Part shown: in pieces, positions 56,955 through 64,000 of the stretch
Numbering within the stretch: position 1 is the stretch's first letter
Layout: each line of letters starts with the position of its first letter
Origin: Heterobasidion occidentale
Taxonomy: Eukaryota > Basidiomycota > Agaricomycetes > Russulales > Bondarzewiaceae
DNA length: 64,000 nucleotides
Assembly: GCA_039111635.1 (NCBI GenBank)
Contig: JBCAQO010000001.1
Span: forward strand, 1,178,001 to 1,242,000
Reading direction: 5' to 3'
Position numbers and translations under genes: made by a program
The notes under the pieces: generated by a model
Seen by the model: the letters and a program-made list of their open reading frames with translations, nothing else
Database searches by the model: none
Told to the model about the DNA's origin: nothing

Positions 56955-58327
56955 ATGCAGGGTCCGTGGTTTTTATGGAGTGCACTAACCAGCACCGCAA
57001 AGTCAGTGACAATCTCGCCATTCATTCCTGCAATCTGATATTTCTGCTTCATCCCTTGAAGACTCTCTAATTTCCTCCAAGTCCTCATTTTCCTCCCGCT
57101 GACCCTCTCCACGCTCTCCAAATCCGCCTTTCTTCTCCTGTCCCTCCTCATCTTCCTCCAGTCTCTCATTCATGGGACGCTTCAGCTCCTCTGGGGCTCT
57201 CCCGTGCTCCCCGTCATGCAGCTCCCCATCCAACCATTCCTCCTACTCGTCTGCTTCAACATCTTCTCGGAGTCTGTGCATCCGCTGCTCTTGAACCTGG
57301 CGTCGTGGTGGGGGACTATTCTCACGTACTCGAGCCCGCTCTTCATCATATTCGAGGCCATGTCGAGCCTGCTTGTCTCGCAGAAGCTAGGTCAGGTGGG
57401 GAGGGAGCTCGTTGGGGAGGGCGAGGCGTATCAGTTCGGCCTGCTTATTGCTGCCGCTGCCGCGTATGTTGCGTCTGCGTGGTGGATTGTCGTGGTGCGC
57501 ACATCCCCTGAACTTTGTTGGCGTAGATTCTGACTTTGTCCAAGGCTTACCCCGCGGCTGCGTTGTCACCGTTGTCGTCTACGCTCCTCGGAGTGGCACT
57601 GACCGCGTTTCTCTTCCTCACTTTCATCGGGTTTGTGTTGCGGCGGACGAACGTCATCGAGTCTTCAGGCCTGGCGCTCTTCATCGCCTACAACATCTGG
57701 CTGTGTGGCTTTGACCAGCAATCGTTCACCGACCTCGGGTCGACATAGTACGCGTTCAGTCATCTCGCAGGCAATATTTACGGTGGTTCATGGTTCACGT
57801 TTTCGGTGTAGTGTGCCCCTTCTAGGCAACATCGTGCCTCACTTGCAGACCTTGGTCAACTTCATCATGAACACCTTGCCGAAGCCGGTGCTCATCGCGC
57901 TCATCTATCGCGTCGCGATTCTGCTATGTGCCGCGCGCATCCTGCCGACCATTGGCGCAGACAGCTGGGAAACGGAGTATGGTGTGGATGATGGCTGGGA
58001 CGGTCGACCAGTGCGTCTATGCGTTGAACGCAGTGACTTTCACTGAGCGATCTAATAAATGATCTGTAGACTTCTCGACTGACGAAGATTTTGCTGACCT
58101 ACCGACAGTCGATTCTGGTTACAGTGTACACCCACCTACTTCGTGAGCTCATCTTGTTGTTTGACTATATCCTTAGTACTCATTCCGACCGAACGGCAGT
58201 GCTCGACCATTCGTCACAAGTTTGGTGGCGATGGATGAACATATTTTTCACGCTCTTCATATGGAGCATCGAGCTACTCGTCAGCGCGGAAGACGACGCG
58301 ATCACGAAGGAGTGGAAAGTCGACTAA
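56955..58327 (+). CDS. ICE2: ER membrane protein ICE2
   Basis: Multi-pass protein needed for cortical ER inheritance, ER shape and lipid homeostasis in yeast. The start MQGPWFLWSALTSTAK joins over intron 57002-57061 to the family hallmark FLQVLIFLPLTLSTLSKSAF. Further landmarks are SLIHGTLQLLWGSPVL, CFNIFSESVHPLLLNLASWW, SSPLFIIFEAMSSL, GLALFIAYNIWLCGFDQQ and MNTLPKPVLIALIYR. About nine to ten membrane helices. It ends in the acidic tail AEDDAITKEWKVD at TAA 58325-58327. The ATG at 56955 was chosen over one at 56823 because it gives the short hydrophobic head typical of the family. About six introns. Confidence 0.88.
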
Positions 58328-58608
58328 CCTGTGCTCTTCTTTTTCTCAAATATCAACTTCTGATGCGCGCACGAGCAGCATATGGTGGTCCTCATCCTAC
58401 ACATTACTATCATTCACACTGCTACAACCTTTCTCGTATTCTGACACTTCATTGAGACTGGGCATGTAGGCTCAAGGTTCTCGCGCTGGGACGAAGATGT
58501 ATTTGTTCACATACAATACATGGCAATTATAAACGCAAATCCACGATCCTACATACCCTCCTGAAGGTCCTGATGGTTTCCTCACTTCTCCGCGTGATGC
58601 GCCGCAAA

Positions 58609-60921
58609 TCAGAGACTCGTCTGTCCGAGGATGGACTGGAAGACATGCAGCGCAGTCTGGGGCTGGTCGGTTTCGATCATGTCTGTTCATCGGATATTCA
58701 AGCGTGATCAGCGTTCGCAAAATGAGGCATTCACGAGTGACTCACGGCCCGCGTTGTCGACTTCGATGTAAGTCAGGTTTCTAGAAGCGAGAGTTTTGTC
58801 AATCGGTCGCAGACCTGCGAATGATTCTCAAAGACGCACCTCTCGCTATGGAATATTCCCTTCTGAGAGCCGCCTACGACGAGGGGAGTGGTCGGTGGTG
58901 CTTGGAAGCCCTAAGTTGTAGTCACGTTGAGTCCCGGAATCGTGGTCATTTATTAGGCGCGACTCTACCTGAAGGTCACCCCATGTCATGTTCTGAATGG
59001 TCAGGCGGTCGCCGACGTTGAAGAGGATGGCGTCGATAAGCCCGTGCCAGAGAGTTACGCCACGCGGGAGCGTGGACAGGAGATGGGGGAAGAGGGTCTC
59101 GGTATATGCGGAGTTGTCATCGCCGTTCACGAAAACGTTCTGTTGTGCGGCCCCGAAAGATTTAGTATTTTGGGAGGAGGTATAAGGACCGTGATTGGTG
59201 ATCATACTTACGATATTCGAGCAATCAGTCCAGGTTCCGAAGCCAGGAACATGCAGAGCCGTCTGGACATCCGAGCGCTATTTCGCAGAGTCAGTATGAG
59301 CTAAAGGTGTGAAGCCGAGAAAATAATTACCGAGTAGTATCCGGGCATGGGATCGTCTGGGGTAGGGCACGTATCTGTGATGCGGTCTATGGCAAGATGG
59401 TCAGCTTTTGGTTAGAAAGTCATGAAACAGACATACAGATGTTGAAACAGGGGTTGATGTCGGTCGCTGATGGCACAACATAATTTCATTATTGTTTCTG
59501 CGCGCACACTTTCGTGATGGAACCTGCCTTCGTCGTAGAATTTGTCGAAGAGATCGCACGCGTTGGAGACGGTATCTTTGTTCCCGTTCGGGAGAGGAAT
59601 CTTGCCACTTGGAGGGTACTTGATCTCGCTGAGCAGGGTCTCGTACCCGCACGACTTTGAGCTCTTCTGGAACGACGCGATTTGCGAGTCGGAGAAACCA
59701 AGGACAGACTGGAACTGGGTGCTGAAGTTGGCTGTGGGCGCTTCCTCGCCTACGATGCTAGTGACCGAAAGCAAAATTAAGAGAGGTGACAGGTGACAGC
59801 GTGTTCAAAATAGCACTGACAAGCTGCTGTAGACACCATCATTGATGAGTAAGCCCTGCAGGTTGAGCGGAAGGGCCGCTTTCTCCGCCTTGCTGGCGTC
59901 GACGATACGGGTGGCAATGTAGGGAATGTAAAAGCCTTTTTGGGCACCGTGAGTTCGGCCCGCGCTGTGATTAACATCGGTCTAGTTATAATGTACACAC
60001 CAGCATAACTCTCTCCTGTAATGAAGAGCTTCTTCGCTGCGAGTTCAGGGAAGACGGCATAAAATTGTTGTCTGTCAGACAATCAGAATAAGCAAGGCCT
60101 GGGGAGATATTCCACGACGTACAAAAATCCGTAGAACTCGTCTGAAAGCTCAGACTCGTTGTGGATATCGGGCGTCCCAGTAGTGAAACCCGTGCCAACG
60201 GGCTATGGACTTTCTAAGAACAGGTTGGCTGCGATATTAGAATGAAGATGTGCCGACCTGTTCAATCCAGACCTGGTCCAACGATACCATCTCAGATGAG
60301 ATTCAAAACATGGTCAACAAGCTGTAATGACTTACCACATCGGACGCGGTGGTCCAAGCATAAGGGTTGGCCTGCGGAGCCGTCATGCCGGGCTGGAATG
60401 AAATTGGCCCATTTTCCTAGTAGATCATTTAAGTTACGACGATCTTGCTGGTGCGCTACCCCTTCGTACCTGCAAAAAGCCTCCCAAGGAGCTGCATCCT
60501 GGACCACCGTTGAGCCAAATTGTGAGAATGTCACTTTCCGTGCTCTGGTCTGATGGCCAGTACCAGAAGAATAGTTGCTGTGGTTCCGCAAGATGTCAAG
60601 GATGATACAATGAGACACAGACGAAGGGCATACGCGTTTTTCGTTGGTACTGTTAGTGATGGGCAAGCGACCAGCCCAAGAGTCTTGCAGAGGAAATGTG
60701 ACTAGAGGGAGAGCAGAGGAGTTGACATGGAACGTCGCTGCCTTGGGATTGGAGAACTTGGGCGTAAAGAAGTCTGTGTTCCGCCTCTCGATAGCATCCC
60801 TTCTCTTGTGGCTATCGGCGAAGACGTGAGGCCGGGTGCTTCGAAGACGCTGTACGGGGGACACAGCTAGGGCACCGGGGATAATGGGGAGCAACACTGT
60901 TAACCAAGCGTACAGATGCAT
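58609..60921 (-). CDS. Secreted serine carboxypeptidase (S10 family)
   Basis: Secreted or vacuolar exopeptidase removing C-terminal residues at acid pH. The signal peptide [20 protein letters not shown] is followed by a propeptide. Oxyanion motif [19 protein letters not shown] is rebuilt over an intron near 60500. Catalytic Ser lies in [13 protein letters not shown] (about 60010-60045), catalytic Asp in [17 protein letters not shown] (about 59010-59060), and catalytic His in [20 protein letters not shown], formed by the last splice (58682-58753). All three residues are present. It ends ILGQTSL at 58609. The order [10 protein letters not shown] and SALWDEFYGFL-type segments are conserved. Introns number about nine. 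An in-frame ATG at 60966 is possible, but the signal peptide supports 60921. Confidence 0.9.
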
Positions 60922-61728
60922 GGTGATGGCTTGGTATGGCGGACGATACGACGAGCTAACGGTCACTGTATACCAGGTTTTATACTCACGCAGAACCCAT
61001 ATATTATGGTTGGTCGCGGTGCCCTAGCGGGAAGCGTGATGAGCACACGTAACTCGTTAGAGGAAGATGCAGCACACAGGCAATGGTATCCACATGACAC
61101 GAGACACGGAGCTACTGCCGCCAACCGCTCTTTCGGTGCATGTCGAGGGCTTATGGAACAAAGATTGATACAGCCTTAGACGAGCTTAGACGCTGGAACA
61201 GACGGTCGGCAAGCCCGAGAAGCAGAGAATAATAATGTCATATCACAAGATCTTATCTCGTCCCACATGCACCGTTACTGCCGTACAGGCGCGGGGGAAG
61301 TCAGCGGAGTGACAAAGAGAGGGACGAGCACCTGGATGACTCAAATGGGGTCACTTATAATGCCGATGACGACGAAAAGGTATTTTTGGACGATCGTGGC
61401 TGGGGACCATATTGCTCGAAGGCGATGATGGTGGACGATAAGGGCAGCACGACGAGCAACGCACGAACTCAAGGAACCTAGATGAGGACACAGTCACTGC
61501 AGAGGCAAGAAATCAGCGCCCTGTTGATGTCGAAACCAGAGCAGTGGTAAACCGCGTGTATATACCGCATGGAACCTTGAATACGTCCAAAAATACACAT
61601 TCCAATATCAAATCTGCTTTGCCACCACTGTGCTCAACATAAAGACTTGTGTTATTGATCCAGCGATGTTTTCTTTTTACTCAAATAAGTCAGACTTACT
61701 GGCACTGTCACAGGTGTGTGGTCAAGAG
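60922..61728. other. Intergenic region upstream of the carboxypeptidase gene
   Basis: About 0.8 kb on the promoter side of the carboxypeptidase, and downstream of the molybdopterin synthase gene. Short open frames show no domains. The stretch 61330-61500 contains several purine-rich GACGA repeats without clear meaning. Confidence 0.45.
60978..60985 (-). promoter_or_regulatory. TATA box of the carboxypeptidase gene
   Basis: On the minus strand this reads GTATAAAA, 57 bases upstream of the start codon at 60921, a normal spacing for a fungal core promoter. Match is direct; role inferred. Confidence 0.5.
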
Positions 61729-62295
61729 CTAGACGTTTGTCTTCCATTCCGCCTCTTCCGAGCTTTCTCCCTCGTAAAACTCCCTCTTCCAAATCTGTGC
61801 TCTGGCCTTGACGCCCTCGAGGATCTGTTCGCAGGCGGCGAATGCTTCCCGCCGGTGAGGTGAGGACACCGCAATGACGATGGAAGGTTCGCCGACTGGT
61901 ACAGTACCCAACCGATGATAGATGACACAATGGATCAAGGATTGCACACTTTCAGACGTGGGATGATGAGACGAGCGGGTTGTGGACAGTCGAGCTTGGT
62001 TGATGATGTCCAACATTGTCCGGACCGCGAGTTTGCTGTATGCCTGATATTCAAGCTTGGTAACCACCTTCCCTGCAGCAAAACGTTGTCTAAGACTCAG
62101 ATGACACAAATGGCAGCTCAACACACCCTTGAAAGAGTTACGCGTCGTGCCAATGAAGACCGCAGTCGCGCCCGACGCATCATCTCCTACAGACCCGATG
62201 ATAGCCTCGGTGTTCAGGCGCTCGTACGTTAAGACGCATGTGCTCCCTGGCGTCTCAAGACGGGCTTCCACAGATGCAGAATGGGTTTCGGACAT
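61729..62295 (-). CDS. MOCS2B: Molybdopterin synthase large subunit (MoaE / MOCS2B)
   Basis: Catalytic subunit that inserts the two dithiolene sulfurs of molybdopterin, taking sulfur from the thiocarboxylated MoaD-type small subunit. The protein starts MSETHSASVEARLETPGSTC. Domain landmarks are GATAVFIGTTRNSFKGK (joined over an intron near 62070-62125), LEYQAYSKLAVRTM, HRLGTVPVGEPSIVIAVSSP, HRREAFAACEQILEGVKAR and the catalytic-lysine region AQIWKREFYEGESSE. The stop is at 61729. An insert of about 15 Ser/Thr/His residues precedes the HRLG motif. The small subunit gene is not in the window. The 228-bp gap to the next gene is a divergent promoter. Confidence 0.9.
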   Translation of the reverse strand: MSETHSASVEARLETPGSTCVLTYERLNTEAIIGSVGDDASGATAVFIGTTRNSFKGVLSCHLCHLSLRQRFAAGKVVTKLEYQAYSKLAVRTMLDIINQARLSTTRSSHHPTSESVQSLIHCVIYHRLGTVPVGEPSIVIAVSSPHRREAFAACEQILEGVKARAQIWKREFYEGESSEEAEWKTNV

Positions 62296-62523
62296 CCTGC
62301 TAGTTAATAAGCCGATGTCGAGGCAAACAGTGTCCAGCGCGCTACAGGTCGACCATCAGGCTAAGTCACGCTCTCGCAAGAGGAACGAAGGAAAGCTTAA
62401 GGGACTTTGCGTTTCTCACGCTCGGGGCTGTCGTCCCCGCCTGGCATTTCCCGCCGAATCTTTGTTCAGGCCCGGCGGCATTCGAGATTTTCTCGAGTTC
62501 ACGAATCCGACGATCTGCGCACC

Positions 62524-64000
62524 ATGTTGCGCGCATCAGTCCGTGGTTTCTCCACGTTCTCGAGGCTGAGGGATGCGTATCCGGCAAGCTTGACGCGCGC
62601 GCTCGACCGCGGCGCGTTGATCGACATTCATCCCGAAGTTGCAGACGCTCTTGCCACCAACAAGCCCGTTGTCGCGCTTGAGACGACGATCGTCACCCAT
62701 GGAATGCCATATCCTGTCAATCTCGAGACAGCCAGGTCCGTTGAACGCAATGTGCGCTCGACCGGCGCCATCCCTGCTACTATTGGTGTCATTGGCGGAC
62801 GCGTCAAGATAGGGCTTGAGCCTGTGCAGCTGGAGTATTTGGCTGATATCAAGACAAATCCTTCCTCTGTGAAGCTGTCGCGTTGGGATCTTGCTGCAGC
62901 GATTGCTCTCAAGAAGGACGGAGGCACCACTTGCAGTACCACCTTGATGTTTGCTGCCTTGGCAGGAATAAAGGCATGTCGTTACCTCTAGTAACACTGT
63001 GTCTGTCAGGGAATTAAATCATCTGTGGCGAAGGTGTTTGCGACAGGAGGGTGAGACAACACATTTTTTGATAATTCACCGTCACCTGACATCTCGCGCA
63101 TGCATTCATCATTCCGAAAAGCCTGGGAGGCGTGCATCGAGGCGGAGAAAATTGTGACTGATTTTGTTCTGCTCTTGAAAGACGCTCGTACTTATTTGGC
63201 TTTGAAGCTTTGGACGTGTCGGCTGACCTGCAAGAGCTCACGCGTTGCCCTGTTGCATTGGTATCTGCCGGCGTCAAGTCTATACTGGACATTGGAAGGT
63301 CAGCTTGAACCCTTATAAATATGCCAGCAGCGCGTGTGAGTGTTTAACATTTTGTCACGCGCAGGACCTTGGAATACTTGGCAAGTCCCTCATGACGCTC
63401 ATGAACAGCTATTGGTTCTGAGTAGGTATAATGACATTCAGGAACTCTCGGTGTCCCTGTATTCACATATGGGAAGACAGATGACTTCCCCGCGTTCTAC
63501 AGCACCCGGAGCGGCTTTAAGGTGAGCACAAAGTTGCATGCACCGTATCCTGTGCCTCATCTGGTGCTGCTTCGCATAGAGTCCATGGAGAGTGGATAGT
63601 CCACAAATTGCCGCTGATGTCCTATGTGCGTGTCTCCTTGTGTGAAGTTGGGGAATATTTTGATCCGAGAGCTTCCCTGTAGACACACAATGGAAGCTCG
63701 GTATGAGTAACGGCGTTCTCTTTGGTGTACCCATCCCCGAGACGTACGAAGCCGTCGGGGAGCGGATACAGCAGGCCGTGGAACAAGCTGTCAGAGAGTC
63801 GGAAGAAAATGGGGTATCAAAGCGCGGGAAGGAGGTCACTCCCTGGCTTCTAAAGCGCGTCGGAGAGCTCACCCAGGGCAAGTCCTTGGCTAGCAGTAAG
63901 CGTATCTTTTGATTCTAGTTTTCGCAACTCATGCCTTCTCTGCGGTGACAGACGTTGCTCTGATTGAGAATACGGCCTTAGTAGGAGGCCAGATTGCGGT
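62524..64000 (+). CDS. Pseudouridine-5'-phosphate glycosidase (PsuG), probably PfkB fusion; 3' end outside window
   Basis: Splits pseudouridine 5'-phosphate to uracil and ribose 5-phosphate. The start MLRASVRGFSTFSRLRDAYP resembles a mitochondrial leader. The PsuG motifs are VVALETTIVTHGMPYPVNLE, AIPATIGVIGGRVKIGL, GGTTCSTTLMFAALAGIK, VFATGG-LGGVHRGGEN, LDVSADLQELTRCPVALVSA, TLGVPVFTYGKTDDFPAF and GVLFGVPIPETYEAVG. Fungal members usually carry a C-terminal PfkB pseudouridine kinase; that part would lie beyond base 64000, so the fusion is inferred. Intron 62974-63033 appears to use a GC donor (AAG|GCATGT) and leaves a 17-nt exon (63034-63050). A 63140-63211 intron then follows. All expected motifs are recovered. 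Confidence 0.88.

Overview
This is nuclear DNA of a filamentous basidiomycete, most likely an agaricomycete mushroom or wood-decay fungus. Nearly every gene is cut by introns of about 50-60 nt, genes lie densely on both strands, and the products are fungal. Several families are typical of Agaricomycetes: a cerato-platanin, DUF2235/Tle1-like hydrolases, a Tse2-like protein and a pseudouridine-phosphate glycosidase. I found no rRNA, tRNA, CRISPR array or recognisable transposon. All gene models were read by hand from splice signals and conserved protein motifs, so exon ends are approximate unless stated.

Layout. 1-5.5 kb: 3' part of the lysophospholipase NTE1, then VPS33. 6.4-18.1 kb: a 71-residue HMG/YABBY-like protein, a large F-box/leucine-rich-repeat protein with an apparent frameshift, LRP1 (exosome cofactor), a small GSKIP-domain protein, a possible tiny membrane protein, SF3B5 (a six-exon 88-residue splicing factor), and a SAM methyltransferase. 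18.7-27.9 kb: a secreted cerato-platanin with a long Ser/Thr/Pro linker, EFM3-like methyltransferase, mitoribosomal mS45 (Bot1), an allantoate-type MFS permease, and CCT7. 28.1-38 kb: RAD5, a short Tse2-like protein with a mitochondrial-type leader, a CorA/Mnr2-like transporter lacking the canonical GMN motif, and RRP36. 38-49 kb: an uncharacterised protein with about ten membrane helices and two tandem DUF2235 hydrolases. 49.8-64 kb: NUS1, SEC17, phosphoacetylglucosamine mutase, DUG3, ICE2, a secreted serine carboxypeptidase, the large subunit of molybdopterin synthase, and the start of a PsuG-type enzyme cut by the window edge.

Most genes are housekeeping and do not form one pathway. The accessory part is roughly 32.8-49.1 kb, where a Tse2-like protein and two Tle1-like hydrolases lie within about 16 kb. 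Both folds are best known as bacterial type VI secretion effectors. Other points worth checking are two candidate GC-AG introns, very small exons (ATG-only, 5 nt, 17 nt), a 38-nt intron candidate, a stop-free 54-nt intron inside a membrane helix, and paired MluI-box palindromes in front of RAD5.
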